Source: Cupriavidus necator N-1
Lineage (GTDB): Bacteria; Pseudomonadota; Gammaproteobacteria; Burkholderiales; Burkholderiaceae
Assembly (NCBI RefSeq): GCF_000219215.1
Contig: NC_015723.1
Span: forward strand, 1,736,001 to 1,800,000
Length of the DNA: 64,000 nucleotides
Reading direction: 5' to 3'
Part shown: positions 1 through 10,805 of the stretch, one piece after another
Layout: every line of letters starts with the position of its first letter
Numbering within the stretch: position 1 is the stretch's first letter
Made by a program: the position numbers and the translations under genes
Notes under the pieces: generated by a model
Databases searched by the model: none
What the model was told of the DNA's origin: nothing
The model's input: only the letters and a program-made list of their open reading frames with translations

Positions 1-818
1 GCCAGTACCTGGACGCGCCCGTCGCTGCCGCGCAGCGTGCCGCCTCCCCAGAACTTGCGCCCCGCCTTGTCCCGGATCTGGAAGGCCATCAACGCGCCGC
101 CGTCATCCAGGTTGATGCCGATCCAGTCCCAGCCGACGGCCTCGTCGGCCAGCAAGGTCGACGACCATTCGTGATCCAGCCAGGCAGTGCCATGCACGGT
201 TTCCTGCTGGGTGCCCCGCTTCAAGGTGCCGCTCACCTTGAGCCCCGGCTGGCTGTAGTAATAGCTCGCCTGGGCCGCCAGAGGGCCCTTGCGGCTGAAA
301 CCCCGTTCGCCCTGTAGCAACAACCGTTGGGTTGGCTCCATTGTCAGATCGAGGGTGAAATCCCGCGCGGGAAATCTGGCTCGGTAGCGCCCCGTCGCCT
401 CTCGGCGCAGCGACCAGTTGTCGATGTAGACATCGGTATCGGCAGTGTCGGCAAGCGCCAAGCCGAAGCCGCTGCGCGCCGCGCGCTGGTCGTGCTGGAG
501 CTTGCCGGCCACGGGATCGCTCAGGGCGACATTGGCGAACAGCAGTTGCTGCGGCGCGAAGCGGCTTGGGTTGGCCTGGTCGAACTGCGGGCGCGAGCGG
601 AAGAACGTAACCTGGAAGCCGAGCGGCGCTCCTGCCGGCGTCTGCAGCCAGCCGGTGGCATACCACCATTCGGTGCGATAGTCGGGGTGTGCGCCGTGGT
701 CGCGCGGGAAAGCCAGGGTTCGGCCTGCGTCGACTGGCGGATAAGCGGGCGCTGCGCCCAGCGCCGCGCCCGCCACGCCGCAACCCGGCAACAACCGCAG
801 GAATGAGCGCCGCTTCAC
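1..818 (-). CDS. AttH/CrtC-type lipocalin-like exported protein (3' end outside window)
   Basis: The gene is open to the left edge, so about 272 residues are visible and the C-terminus is missing. A GTG start at 818 is preceded by AGGAGG at a good distance and overlaps the permease stop codon (GTGA), which implies translational coupling. The N-terminus carries a twin-arginine motif (KRRSFLRLLPG) and an Ala-rich region, so export by Tat in a folded state is likely. The motif TEWWYATGWL near residue 50 and a later WLDHEWSS are typical of the AttH / hydroxyneurosporene synthase (CrtC) lipocalin-like family. In AttEFGH-type loci such a protein accompanies an ABC exporter, exactly the context here. 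Its ligand is unknown; a carotenoid hydratase role is unlikely because no carotenoid genes are nearby. Confidence 0.8.
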   Translation of the reverse strand, partial: MKRRSFLRLLPGCGVAGAALGAAPAYPPVDAGRTLAFPRDHGAHPDYRTEWWYATGWLQTPAGAPLGFQVTFFRSRPQFDQANPSRFAPQQLLFANVALSDPVAGKLQHDQRAARSGFGLALADTADTDVYIDNWSLRREATGRYRARFPARDFTLDLTMEPTQRLLLQGERGFSRKGPLAAQASYYYSQPGLKVSGTLKRGTQQETVHGTAWLDHEWSSTLLADEAVGWDWIGINLDDGGALMAFQIRDKAGRKFWGGGTLRGSDGRVQVL

Positions 819-3340
819 CAATCCTCCTGAACCGCGCGCACGGCGCTACGCGACATCGCGTGCCGCCCGCTCGCCAGCGCAGCCAGCGAGGCCGCCGCCA
901 CCACCGCGCTCGCCACCTGGGCCAGGAATGCCCAAGGCATATGCAAACTCATGGTCCAGTGGAACGACTGCGGGTTGACAACGTGAACCAGGATCAAGGC
1001 GATGACCCATCCCAGCGCAAGACCGGCTACCACGCCAAGCAGAGCGAGTAATGCGCCCTCCAGTGCCAGCATCGCGCCGATCTGCCAACGCATGAAGCCG
1101 AGATGCCGCAGCATGCCGAATTCGCGCGCACGCGCCAGGGCCTGCGCGCTGAAGCTGGCGCCGATGCCGAACAGGCCGATCATGACCGCTATGCCCTCCA
1201 GCAGGTAGGTCACTGCAAAGCTGCGGTCGAAGATTTTCAGGGTGATGGTGCGAATCTCGCCAGGCTCGGCGAAGGTAATGTGTTCACCGCCGGCGACGCG
1301 CTGGCGCAGCCTCTCCTTGACCTGCGCCGGGCCGGTGCCCTGCTCCAGCCACAGGGCGACGTCAGTGACACGCCGCTCGTCCGTGAGCCGTCGATAGTCG
1401 TCCTGGCTGATCACCACCGTACCATGCTGGCGCGCGTAATCGCGCCACACGCCGCCCACCAGGAAGGCGACGGGCCGGCCCTGCAGCGGCAACGTGATAC
1501 GTTGCCCGGGGCGGAAGCCATAGAGGTCGACCATCGCCTCGCTGACCCATACCGCCGGCGGATCACCCGGCTGCGCCGCGACGGGCGCAGCCGTCAGCGG
1601 CAACCGTGCGCCCGGATTGCGCGGATCGATCGGCCTGGCAATGACCGTTACGGGGGGACGCTCGGGATCAAGCAGGATCTGGCTCGAACGTAGAAACTCC
1701 GCACGCGCAACGCCACGGACGCTGGCAATGGCCGCCTGGTCGTCAGGCGAGAAATACGGGCTATCGCCGCTTGACGAAGCACGCAAATAGAGGTCAGCCG
1801 GCAGGACATTGTGCAGCCAATCGTCCACCGAGATGCGGAAGCTTGACACCATGATCGCCATCGCGGCCATCAGGCTGAAGCTGGCGACAATGCCGGCCAG
1901 GGCGATGGCCGCGCGGCCCGGTGCGCCGGCGAGCTGGGTCAGGGCAAGCTGCGGCACAGCCTGTCGCCAAGAGGGCAGCAAGCCGAACACAAGATGCGCC
2001 AGCCGTGGCATCAGCAGGATAGCGCCCACCAACAGAAGCGCGATCGCCGCATAACCGAAGACCGGCAGATCCGCCACCGGCCGCAGTGGCGTCAGCCCAA
2101 GCCCGGCTGCCATCGCCGCAAGCCCGGTCCACGGCGAGCGCAGCCGCTTGAGCGGTGTCTCCTCATCGCCCGCCTTGAGCGCCTGCGCCGGCCGCGCACG
2201 GGCGGCCTCCCATGCCGGCGCGAGACTGCCGAGCACCGCCGCCGACAGCCCGAGCGCGAAGAAGATCAGCGCTGCCGGCGCGTCGAAGCGGACCTTGGGC
2301 TTTACACCTTCAAAGTAGCCACCGCCCAGATCGCCCCCCGCATACCCGAGCACCGCGGCAGCGAGGACGAAGCCAAGCGCCAGGCCGAGCATCGCGCCGA
2401 GCGCGCCTTGAGCCGCGCCTTCCGCCAGCAGCAGCCGCAGCAGGCCACCGCGTGTCACCCCCAGGGCGCGCAACAGTGCAAGCTGCGAGCGCCGCCGCAG
2501 CACCGAGACAGCCTGCATCGTGAACACCAGGAAGGCGCCTGTGAACAACGCCACCAGCGCAAGCACGTTCAGGTTCACCCGATAGGCGCGCGACAGGTTG
2601 GAAGTTCGCCGCGCGTTGTCCTGCGGCGATCCCGCCACCACCCCTGGCGGCAGCAGCGCGGCCACCGCTTGCGCAAAGCTGTCGGTGTCCACTCCCGGCC
2701 TGAGCTTGACGTCGATCCGCTGCAGCAGGCCAAGCCGGTCGAGGCGCCACTGCGCCGCACCGATATCCATCACGCCCAGGCGCATGCCCTCGCCCGCCGC
2801 CGGCAGCGTGCCGGCAATACGCAGCGTAAGCGCGGTGAGCCCGACTTGCACGGTGAGCGGATCCCCGGGCTTGAGGTCGAGCCAGCTCAGCGCCGCCGGC
2901 GAAAGGAACACGGCGTCGGGATCGAGAACCTCGAGCTTGCCCGCGCGCTCCTCGGCGGGCCGCCCGATCAGATTGGGGGTCACAGGCGCCGCCCGGAACA
3001 CATCGATGCCAAACAGCGTCAGCGCACCGGTGCGCCCCGGCACCAGCGCATTGACTTCCACCACGGGGCTGGCCGCCGCCACCTCCGGCAGGCCCGCGAT
3101 GCGCGGATAGAGCGATTCATCGAAGCCCATGCGCGGCCCGCGGATCTCCAGATCGGCATTCCCCATCAACGAGCGCACCGCCTGGGAAAACTCTGCCAGT
3201 GCAGCGTGGTTGACCAGATGCACGCCATAGCCCATTGCCACACCGATGGCCACGGCAAGGATGCCGATGATGGCGCGTCCGGGATGGGCGCCCAATTCGC
3301 CCAGAAGTAGCGCAAGGCCGAGCGAGCGCGGCGTTCGCAT
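815..3340 (-). CDS. ABC transporter permease, FtsX/MacB-like, two FtsX domains
   Basis: This 841-residue inner-membrane protein has an N-terminal membrane segment, a large periplasmic domain, a first group of membrane helices near residues 260-380, a second membrane/periplasmic unit, and a C-terminal FtsX helix bundle near 720-830 (CP..LARAREFGMLRHLGFM region). The repeat of two periplasmic-domain/FtsX units matches the long YbbP/AttF-G-like permeases rather than single-unit LolC/E. It starts 3 bp after the ATPase gene and overlaps the AttH-like gene by 4 nt, so the three form one operon. By family, it would drive a mechanotransmission or lipid/lipoprotein release process across the envelope, powered by the neighbouring ATPase. 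Its substrate cannot be read from sequence. Confidence 0.88.
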   Translation of the reverse strand: MRTPRSLGLALLLGELGAHPGRAIIGILAVAIGVAMGYGVHLVNHAALAEFSQAVRSLMGNADLEIRGPRMGFDESLYPRIAGLPEVAAASPVVEVNALVPGRTGALTLFGIDVFRAAPVTPNLIGRPAEERAGKLEVLDPDAVFLSPAALSWLDLKPGDPLTVQVGLTALTLRIAGTLPAAGEGMRLGVMDIGAAQWRLDRLGLLQRIDVKLRPGVDTDSFAQAVAALLPPGVVAGSPQDNARRTSNLSRAYRVNLNVLALVALFTGAFLVFTMQAVSVLRRRSQLALLRALGVTRGGLLRLLLAEGAAQGALGAMLGLALGFVLAAAVLGYAGGDLGGGYFEGVKPKVRFDAPAALIFFALGLSAAVLGSLAPAWEAARARPAQALKAGDEETPLKRLRSPWTGLAAMAAGLGLTPLRPVADLPVFGYAAIALLLVGAILLMPRLAHLVFGLLPSWRQAVPQLALTQLAGAPGRAAIALAGIVASFSLMAAMAIMVSSFRISVDDWLHNVLPADLYLRASSSGDSPYFSPDDQAAIASVRGVARAEFLRSSQILLDPERPPVTVIARPIDPRNPGARLPLTAAPVAAQPGDPPAVWVSEAMVDLYGFRPGQRITLPLQGRPVAFLVGGVWRDYARQHGTVVISQDDYRRLTDERRVTDVALWLEQGTGPAQVKERLRQRVAGGEHITFAEPGEIRTITLKIFDRSFAVTYLLEGIAVMIGLFGIGASFSAQALARAREFGMLRHLGFMRWQIGAMLALEGALLALLGVVAGLALGWVIALILVHVVNPQSFHWTMSLHMPWAFLAQVASAVVAAASLAALASGRHAMSRSAVRAVQEDW

Positions 3341-3343
3341 GGC

Positions 3344-4039
3344 TCAGGCTGCCGCGCTCATCGGCGGCTGGGGCCCCAGCGGCGTCAATCCGCCTGGCGT
3401 CAACTGCAAGACGCGATCCGCCGTCGCCGCAGCCAGTGCCGAGTGCGTGACGATAATCGCGGCCGTGCCGTTTGCGTTGACCAGTTCGCGCAGCAGGCTC
3501 AGCACCCGCGCAGCCGTCTCGTGATCAAGGTTGCCAGTGGGCTCATCTGCCAGCAGCAGCATCGGCCGGTGTACCAGGGCACGTGCAATCGCCACCCGCT
3601 GCAGTTCCCCGCCGGAAAGCTCGCGCGGCATACTGTCCTCGCGCCCCTCAAGCCCAACCGCGGCAAGCATCTCGGCAACGCGGGCCGACGCCTTTTCCCA
3701 CTCGAGGCCGTTCAACAGCAGAGGCAGCGCCACGTTCTGCGCCGCGCTCAAATTCGGCAGAACATGGAAGGCCTGGAACACGAACCCCAGCTTTCGCCGC
3801 CTCAGCAAGGTTGCGGCATCGTCGTCCAGCTTGCCCAGGTCCTGTCCGTCGAACTGGATGCAGCCACTGTCGGGCCGATCCAGGCCGGCGATCAGGTGGA
3901 GCAGCGTCGACTTGCCCACGCCAGATTCACCCATGACGGCGACATATTCGCCGGCGTCCAGCGCAAGACTGACTCCGCGGAGAACGGTGCGCGGTCGGGC
4001 GCCGTTGTATGTCTTGGAGACGTCTGTAAGGGTCAGCAC
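3344..4039 (-). CDS. ABC transporter ATP-binding protein, LolD/MacB-like
   Basis: This 231-residue ATPase has a Walker A (GESGVGKST, about residues 37-45), Q-loop, signature LSGGELQR, Walker [13 protein letters not shown] and H-loop VTH, all intact. The LSGGE(L)QRVAIARAL and DEPTGNLD spelling is typical of the LolD/MacB/FtsE subfamily that pairs with FtsX-type permeases. The start codon is GTG; no ATG gives the usual N-terminus ([10 protein letters not shown]). It is the first gene of a three-gene operon with the permease (3 bp gap) and the AttH-like exported protein. The complex would sit at the cytoplasmic face of the inner membrane. Substrate unknown. Confidence 0.9.
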   Translation of the reverse strand: MLTLTDVSKTYNGARPRTVLRGVSLALDAGEYVAVMGESGVGKSTLLHLIAGLDRPDSGCIQFDGQDLGKLDDDAATLLRRRKLGFVFQAFHVLPNLSAAQNVALPLLLNGLEWEKASARVAEMLAAVGLEGREDSMPRELSGGELQRVAIARALVHRPMLLLADEPTGNLDHETAARVLSLLRELVNANGTAAIIVTHSALAAATADRVLQLTPGGLTPLGPQPPMSAAA

Positions 4040-4174
4040 AATGTTGTCAACCTCGCGTGGCGCGCCTCTCTGTCCGTCTCGGTTCCCGGGTGAAATCCAG
4101 GCTGGAAATACACCCGCTGCGCCTATGGATGGCTCGGGGAATGAACCCGGCCGCTACATCAAGCATGCTTCAGG

Positions 4175-5239
4175 TCACCGCCGGAACCACAACATCGAGA
4201 GCCCGCACGCCACCCCCAGCAGCAGGACCGCTGCTGCCGAGAACAATGCACTGATCTCGGTTTCCTTGCGCTCGAGCGCGAAGCGGGCGCTGAGCTGGCG
4301 ATACACTCGGCTCAGGTCCGCAGCCGAGCCTGCCTGGAAGTACTCGCCGTCCGTTATCGCCGCTACCGCCCGCAAGGCGGGTTCATCGAGCTGCATGTAG
4401 TAAGACAGGCCCGACTCTATCGTGGCTGCGCCCTGCGGCGTACCGAAGCCCACCGTATAGACGCGCACGCCGCGCTGGGCGGCCATGCGCGCGGCGTCCA
4501 GCGGGTCGGGGCCGGTGGTGCGGCGGCCATCGCTGAGCAGGATCACCGCACCGTGCCGATACGAGCCGGGCTGCGCCGCCGGCCGTTCCTGTTCGCGCTT
4601 GCGGACGGCGTCCGCCGCGGCGGCCTCTGCCAGCGATCTGCCGCCGGGCCCGGGTGCGAGCGACTCGCCGCTGAAAAGGATTGCTTCCAGGTCGATGCCA
4701 TCGTCGGGGAACAACACTGCCAGCGCCTGGATCAGCCCGCTGCCGGTCGCCGTGCCGTGCTGGAGCTGGAAGCGATCGATTGCATCGAGCATGTCCTGCC
4801 GGTTGTCGGTGGGGGGCAGTACCACGGTCGCCGTGGCGGCAAAAGAGACCATGCCCAGGCGCACGCTGGCCGGCAGCCCGACGATGAGATCCCGGGCAGC
4901 CTGCTTGGATGCGGCGATCCGGGTGGGTGCAACGTCGGTCGCCGCCATGCTGCGGGAGGTGTCCATGGCCAGTACCAGGGTGATGGCGTCGGACGGCAGC
5001 GTGATCGTCGCAGTAGGACGGGCGCAAGCCAGCAGGGCCACGCCCAGCGCGAGCAGGAAGAGCAGCGGCGGGATGTGACGCCGCAGTCGTTGGCCGGGAC
5101 CCAGGGCGGCGCGCGGCAGCGCAAGGCTGGCATACAACAGGGCGATTTTCTTGCGCCGCGCAAGCAGGTACAGGTAAGCGGCTGCCAGCAGGGGCAGCAC
5201 GAGCAGCAGCCAGAGCATTTGCGGCCAGAGAAACTGCAT
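4175..5239 (-). CDS. VWA domain membrane protein (BatA-like)
   Basis: The protein has 354 residues when started at the ATG at 5239, which has AAGGAG upstream; an upstream extension in frame would run into the divergent protease gene. Two N-terminal membrane helices (about 5-27 and 55-73) are followed by a von Willebrand A domain with a MIDAS motif DTSRS (D93, S95, S97), and there is a C-terminal helix near 330-350. This is the architecture of the BatA/BatB proteins that accompany MoxR ATPases and DUF58 proteins. It is read divergently from the protease-moxR-DUF58-VWA operon and is clearly a paralogue of the VWA protein at 8294-9352 (shared YF..G.A..L.RVYR tail). Such proteins are thought to bind metal and scaffold envelope complexes; the precise role here is unknown. 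Confidence 0.85.
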   Translation of the reverse strand: MQFLWPQMLWLLLVLPLLAAAYLYLLARRKKIALLYASLALPRAALGPGQRLRRHIPPLLFLLALGVALLACARPTATITLPSDAITLVLAMDTSRSMAATDVAPTRIAASKQAARDLIVGLPASVRLGMVSFAATATVVLPPTDNRQDMLDAIDRFQLQHGTATGSGLIQALAVLFPDDGIDLEAILFSGESLAPGPGGRSLAEAAAADAVRKREQERPAAQPGSYRHGAVILLSDGRRTTGPDPLDAARMAAQRGVRVYTVGFGTPQGAATIESGLSYYMQLDEPALRAVAAITDGEYFQAGSAADLSRVYRQLSARFALERKETEISALFSAAAVLLLGVACGLSMLWFRR

Positions 5240-5314
5240 ACCCGTGCTCCTTGGCGCGTGGGTAAGACGATGGTACTGTATTTTCCACGGCGGGACGGGA
5301 CCTCGGGGGCGGCA

Positions 5315-6256
5315 ATGAAACGGGTATCGATCTACGGATGGGTCTCGGCAGCGGTCGCGCTGGTTCTCGCCGCGGTCGTGGGCTCTGCCTGGCTGTTGCA
5401 ACCGTCGCCGCGCGTCCTAAAGCAATCCGACATCGACGCGGCAGTGCTGCACACGTTGGAGACCAGGCGTCTGCCTTCGCGCACAGCCAGGGCCGCAGAG
5501 GCGGTTCGCGAGTCGGTGGTGGAAGTTCGCAGCTATGCGCCAGCGGAAAAGGCGGCGGACAAGCCGACGGAAGCGGCATCCGCCCGAAACGCCAAACGTG
5601 ATCCCCCTGCCACACGCCCCAAAACCAAATCGCACCCGCCATCCCCGCCGCCCTCTCGCGATGAACTCGCAAAAGGCGACCCATCGGGCGGCAAGGACGA
5701 GTCCGGCGGCAAGCGCAAAGTCCGCAACATCGGTTCGGGTGTGGTCGTGACCGAAAGCGGCATCATTCTCACCAGCTACCACGTCGTCGCCGACGCCCTG
5801 CGCCTGGAGGTCATATTCCACGACGGCCACACGGCCGAGGCCTCGGTGGTGCAGGCGTTCCCGGAGAAAGACCTCGCCGTGATCCGGCCCAGTTCAATCC
5901 CCGACGACCTGCCGCCGGCGACGCTCGGTTCCAGCCGGAACCTCGCGCCCGGGACCGAAGTCGTCGCGGTCGGCTTTCCGTTCGGCATCGGTCCGTCGGT
6001 GTCTGCCGGCGTGGTGTCGGGGCTCGACCGCAGGTTCGTTTCGCCGGACGGCAAGCGGGACCTGGACAAGCTCATCCAGTTCGACGCCGCCGCCAATCCG
6101 GGCAACTCGGGCGGGCCGCTGGTGAATCTGGATGGCGAGGTGGTCGGGATCGTCACCGCCATCCTCAACCCCAACCAGAGCGGCACTTTCCTCGGCATCG
6201 GCTTTGCTGTCACGATCGAAAGCGCCGGCATTGCCATCGGATCCTCTCCTTTCTAG
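5315..6256 (+). CDS. HtrA-like trypsin-type serine protease without PDZ domain
   Basis: This is a 313-residue S1C-type protease with an N-terminal signal anchor (residues 1-24), a low-complexity Pro/Lys/Ser linker (about 75-135) and a trypsin fold. The triad is visible: H156 in SYHVV, D186 in EKDLAVI and S265 in GNSGGPL. It ends about 45 residues after the active serine, so the PDZ domain of DegP/DegS is absent. I chose the ATG at 5315 because it opens directly into a signal sequence; an in-frame ATG at 5270 would add 15 residues and neither start has a strong Shine-Dalgarno. It is 15 bp ahead of moxR and likely co-transcribed. Expected location: periplasm, membrane-anchored. A role in processing envelope proteins with the VWA/MoxR module is inferred. 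Confidence 0.82.
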   Translation: MKRVSIYGWVSAAVALVLAAVVGSAWLLQPSPRVLKQSDIDAAVLHTLETRRLPSRTARAAEAVRESVVEVRSYAPAEKAADKPTEAASARNAKRDPPATRPKTKSHPPSPPPSRDELAKGDPSGGKDESGGKRKVRNIGSGVVVTESGIILTSYHVVADALRLEVIFHDGHTAEASVVQAFPEKDLAVIRPSSIPDDLPPATLGSSRNLAPGTEVVAVGFPFGIGPSVSAGVVSGLDRRFVSPDGKRDLDKLIQFDAAANPGNSGGPLVNLDGEVVGIVTAILNPNQSGTFLGIGFAVTIESAGIAIGSSPF

Positions 6257-6271
6257 ACGCGGGGGCCTTAA

Positions 6272-7262
<991 letters not shown>

Positions 7263-7285
<23 letters not shown>

Positions 7286-8297
7286 GCGCCGGAGCGGCCC
7301 GGAAGCCGCACCCGATAGCGCACCCGGTAGCGCACCCGCCGGCACGGCGCTGGCCAGCGTCGACGCAAGGCAGGCCGAGGCCTTGCTGCGCCGCCTGGAA
7401 TGGACCGTGGTGCGCCGCCTCGATGGCCTGTTGCAGGGCGACTACCGCACGCTGTTCCGCGGCTTTGGGCTGGATCTTGCCGACCTGCGCGAATACCGCC
7501 CCGGCGACGACGTACGGCACATCGACTGGAACGTGACGGCGCGGCTGCAGACACCGCATGTGCGTGAGTACCAGGAAGACCGGGAGGTCTCCGTCTGGTT
7601 CCTGCTGGACCTGAGCGGATCGGTCGGTTTCGGTTCTGGCAGCGTGAGCAAGCGCGACCTGCTGAGCGACTTCACCACCGTCATGGCGCTGCTGCTGACA
7701 CGCTACGGCAACCGGGTCGGCGCCCTGCTCTACGGCGGGGCCACAGACGCGGGCGCGTCGGTGGTGCCGGCGCGCTCGGGGCGCCGGCATCTGCTGCACC
7801 TGCTCGACCGCATGCATGCCACACCCGCCGCGTTGCCGGGCGACACCCGCTTGCGCGACCTGCTGGAGCGCGCACGGGCGGTCGCGAAACACCGATCGGT
7901 GCTGTTCGTGGTCTCCGACTTCATCAGCGCCCCGGGCTGGCAGGCATCGCTCGGAATGCTGGCCCGGCGCCATGAGGTCGTCGCCGTGCGGCTGGTCGAC
8001 CCGCTGGAGATGGCCTTGCCCGACCTGGGCCTGGTCGTGCTGCAGGATGCCGAAACCGCGGAGCAGATGTTCGTCGACACGCACGACCCGGCCTTCCGCA
8101 AACGCTTCGCCGCCGCCGCCCAGGCGCGCGAGGCCGAGTTGCGCCTGGCCTTCACCCAGGCTGGCGTGGCGTGCCTGACGCTGTCGACCTACGCCCGCCT
8201 GGACCTGGCCCTGCTGCACTTCACCCGCCGGCGCCGCCACCGTCAAGGGGCCGCTGCAGTAGCAAAGCAGGAAAACGGGCCAAAGGGGGCAGCATGA
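7263..8297 (+). CDS. DUF58 domain protein (MoxR/VWA module)
   Basis: The protein has 344 residues. The DUF58 hallmark LREYRPGDDVRHIDWNVTAR lies at about 75-94, followed by a VWA-like segment with FLLDLSGSV near 113-121. The first 30 residues are Ala/Pro/Ser-rich and encoded by a short tandem of a GCACCCG(G/A)TAGC unit. It overlaps moxR by 23 nt and the next VWA gene by 4 nt (ATGA), so all three are translationally linked. DUF58 proteins are regular partners of MoxR ATPases and VWA membrane proteins; the biochemical role is unresolved. No membrane helix is obvious, so it is probably cytoplasmic or peripheral. Confidence 0.9.
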
Positions 8298-9352
8298 CCG
8301 ATGCCATAAGCCGGCTACCCGTCTTCAGCTTCCTGTGGCCAGGCATGCTGTGGTTGCTCGCGCTCGTCCTCGTGCTGTCCGCTGGCTACGTATGGCTCGA
8401 TAGGCGCCAGCGCCACGCGACGGTGCACTATCCCACCCTGAAAACCGTCGGCGTTGCCATCAAGGGCGGCGCGACCTGGCGCCGCCACGTGTCGCCCATG
8501 CTGCTCCTGCTGGCCCTAGCCGCGCTGATCTTCGCCATCGCCCGACCCCAGGCGGTGATGCTGCTGCCCTCGCGCATCGAGACCGTCGTCGTGGTCATCG
8601 ATCTGTCCGGCAGCATGCGCGCGCAGGATATCCAGCCCAGCCGCATCCGCGCCGCCCAGCAAGCGGCCAAGGTTCTGCTCGACGCACTGCCCGCGGGCGT
8701 CAGCGTGGGAGTCGTCGCGATGGCCGGCACCGCCGCCGTGGCACAGGCGCCCAGTCGCGGCAAGGATGCCGCGGCCACGGCAATCGACCGCCTCAAGCCG
8801 CAAGGCGGCACCGCGCTGGGCAATGGCCTGCTCATCGCGCTGACGACGCTGCTGCCGCAGACGGCTGATGACGCCGAGCGCCTCATGAACGGCGACACCA
8901 CGCCGCTGCAAAAGCCGGACGCATCCCACAGTGGGGAGGCTGTGACGCCCGGCTCCTATCCCTCCGGGGCGATCGTCCTGTTTTCCGACGGTGAAAGCAA
9001 CACTGGCCCGGCCGCGACGCAGGCGGCGCAGCTTGCCGCCGCGCACGGCGTGCGCGTTTATACCGTCGGGGTTGGCACGACCGAGGGTGTGGTGCTTTCG
9101 GTCAATGGCTGGTCGGCGCGCGTCAGGCTGGATGAGAAGGTGTTGAAGGAAGTCGCCGATGCGACAGGGGCGGAGTATTTCCCGCTTGCGGATGCCGCGC
9201 AACTGAAGAGGGTGTACCGGGCGCTCAATATGCGGCTGGCGTTTGGCAAGCGCGAACAGGTTGAAATTACTGCGTTCTTTGCCGCGCTGGGGGCGTTGCT
9301 GGCCACGTGTGCGGGGCTGCTGTCGTTGTGGTGGTTCGGGCGCGTGATGTAG
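8294..9352 (+). CDS. VWA domain membrane protein (BatA/BatB-like)
   Basis: The start is the ATG at 8294, which overlaps the DUF58 stop (ATGA) and has AAAGGGGG upstream, giving 352 residues. Helices near 15-34 and 68-84 precede a VWA domain with the MIDAS motif DLSGS (D103, S105, S107) and a C-terminal helix near 325-347. It closes the protease-moxR-DUF58-VWA operon. The divergent VWA protein at 4175-5239 shares the same helix and MIDAS layout, so the two may form a pair like BatA/BatB. By family it binds a divalent cation through MIDAS and takes part in an envelope-associated complex with MoxR. Confidence 0.88.
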   Translation: MTDAISRLPVFSFLWPGMLWLLALVLVLSAGYVWLDRRQRHATVHYPTLKTVGVAIKGGATWRRHVSPMLLLLALAALIFAIARPQAVMLLPSRIETVVVVIDLSGSMRAQDIQPSRIRAAQQAAKVLLDALPAGVSVGVVAMAGTAAVAQAPSRGKDAAATAIDRLKPQGGTALGNGLLIALTTLLPQTADDAERLMNGDTTPLQKPDASHSGEAVTPGSYPSGAIVLFSDGESNTGPAATQAAQLAAAHGVRVYTVGVGTTEGVVLSVNGWSARVRLDEKVLKEVADATGAEYFPLADAAQLKRVYRALNMRLAFGKREQVEITAFFAALGALLATCAGLLSLWWFGRVM

Positions 9353-9442
9353 GCAGGGACTGGCTCTGGCAGAGGAAACCCGGGTGTCCCTTTGCCAGAA
9401 TATTGGGCCCCCGGTTTGGCGCGCGCTCCGTGGCAAGGCGCA

Positions 9443-10534
9443 TCAGAACCGGTGACGAACGCCCATCACCGCACCCACCTGATCCTTGCCAGGCTGTACG
9501 TTGAAGACGGCCGACGTGCCGCTGCCACTGTTGAAGCCGTTGACGCCTAGTGCCGAGTTATCCTTGTTTAGCGCGTAGGAGACTGACGCGTAGAGGTCGG
9601 TGCGTTTGCTGAGCGAATAATCGCTAGTAAGCACGAACTGCCACGGGTCGGATCCGGTCTGCCGGAAGTCCTGGTAGTAAGCCGCGCCAGTCAGGGAGAA
9701 AGCCGGCGTCACTTTGTAAGCCAGGCCCAGCCAGTAGAGGTTCGAGCCGGCATCAGCCGCCTGCGCGCCCGGCACGATAGCACCATCATGGGCCTTCGCC
9801 AGACGGTAGCCCGCATAAACCTTGGCATCACCCACCGCATATGTGGCAGCCACCGAAACGCGCCTCAGGACCGGCGCCTGGTTTGACGGCGTGCCGACGT
9901 GCGCATCGTCATAGGCCGCGCCCAGCGCAAAGGGGCCGGAGGCATAGTTGACGAACGCGCCGAAATTACGTCCGAATACGTTGCTGCCAGCCACTTCGCT
10001 GCCATTAGCCTGGAATGAGTAGAAAGCCAGTCCAGTCAGCTTTCCGAACTTGCCGACATACTTGATGGCATTGTCCGCGCGCGCGCCAAACTCCGGCGCA
10101 ATCGAGAGGATGCTGTAGCGGTCGGCAATCGCATTGGGATCATAGAGATTGCCGAATTCGCGCATGCCGGTCTGCTGCCGCCCCAACAGCAGTGAGCCGT
10201 GTAGGCTATCGAGCCCTACATAGGCATTGCGGCCGAACAGACGCCCGCTCTGGCCCGAATTGCCGGTATCGATGTCGAAGCCGCTTTCTAGCAGAAAGAC
10301 TGCCTTCAGCCCGCTGCCCAACTCCTCCACGCCCCGCAGCCCCCAACGCGAGCCAGACTGGTTCCCGGAAACCAGCCGCACGAGACTGTTGCCGTTGCGC
10401 CCTGCATTATTGTTGAATTCGATACCGGCGTCGGCAATACCGAACAGCGTCACGCCTGACTGGGCGTGTGCGCTTGCACAACACCCAATCATGGCGAAGA
10501 ACAAGGATATATCAACGAGACGTAGTCGTCGCAT
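9443..10534 (-). CDS. Outer-membrane porin (Burkholderiales general porin family)
   Basis: The 363-residue precursor begins at the ATG at 10534, which has an AGAGGGGGG ribosome-binding site; a longer in-frame reading to 10633 has no such signal. A signal peptide ends near SAHA-QS (residue 24) and the mature protein starts SGVTLFGIADAGIEF, typical of OmpC-like trimeric porins of Burkholderia/Cupriavidus. The chain ends in a terminal Phe (GVRHRF), the outer-membrane insertion signal recognised by BAM. Motifs such as GSRWGLRG.EELG and RNAYVGL support the call. It is transcribed divergently from the sigma-54 regulator at 10806; I found no convincing sigma-54 promoter ahead of it. It should allow passive diffusion of small solutes; specificity unknown. 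Confidence 0.92.
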   Translation of the reverse strand: MRRLRLVDISLFFAMIGCCASAHAQSGVTLFGIADAGIEFNNNAGRNGNSLVRLVSGNQSGSRWGLRGVEELGSGLKAVFLLESGFDIDTGNSGQSGRLFGRNAYVGLDSLHGSLLLGRQQTGMREFGNLYDPNAIADRYSILSIAPEFGARADNAIKYVGKFGKLTGLAFYSFQANGSEVAGSNVFGRNFGAFVNYASGPFALGAAYDDAHVGTPSNQAPVLRRVSVAATYAVGDAKVYAGYRLAKAHDGAIVPGAQAADAGSNLYWLGLAYKVTPAFSLTGAAYYQDFRQTGSDPWQFVLTSDYSLSKRTDLYASVSYALNKDNSALGVNGFNSGSGTSAVFNVQPGKDQVGAVMGVRHRF

Positions 10535-10805
10535 GGTGGTCCCCCCTCTTTCTTCTTGATTTTTGGCCAGCAATGCGCCCGCGGCAATCATCCAAACGGT
10601 GGGCCCCCAAAGGATGGTCCTGGTAAAACCCATTCGGGCTTGAAGTCACGCCAGAAACCAACTGCATATCAGCATAAAACACCCCTCAATTGCACTCCGA
10701 CAGCGGCCACCTACGATAACTCCATTGTCAGGGCTCGCCCGCCATACCGCGCCTCGACTCCCCCGCAGTCCATCACCGAACTTCCATATTGCTCCGGGGT
10801 GCGGA

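Noticed and set aside
103..783. 226-residue minus-strand frame at the left edge
   Set aside because: It is out of frame with the AttH/CrtC-like gene, which has the WWY motif, a Tat signal and a GTGA overlap with the permease.
1994..3310. 438-residue plus-strand frame opposite the FtsX-type permease
   Set aside because: Composition is arginine/glutamine-rich and no motif is visible; the minus-strand permease has clear helices and operon context.
10535..10805. Sigma-54 promoter ahead of the porin gene
   Set aside because: I looked for GG/GC elements with correct spacing on the minus strand and found none convincing.
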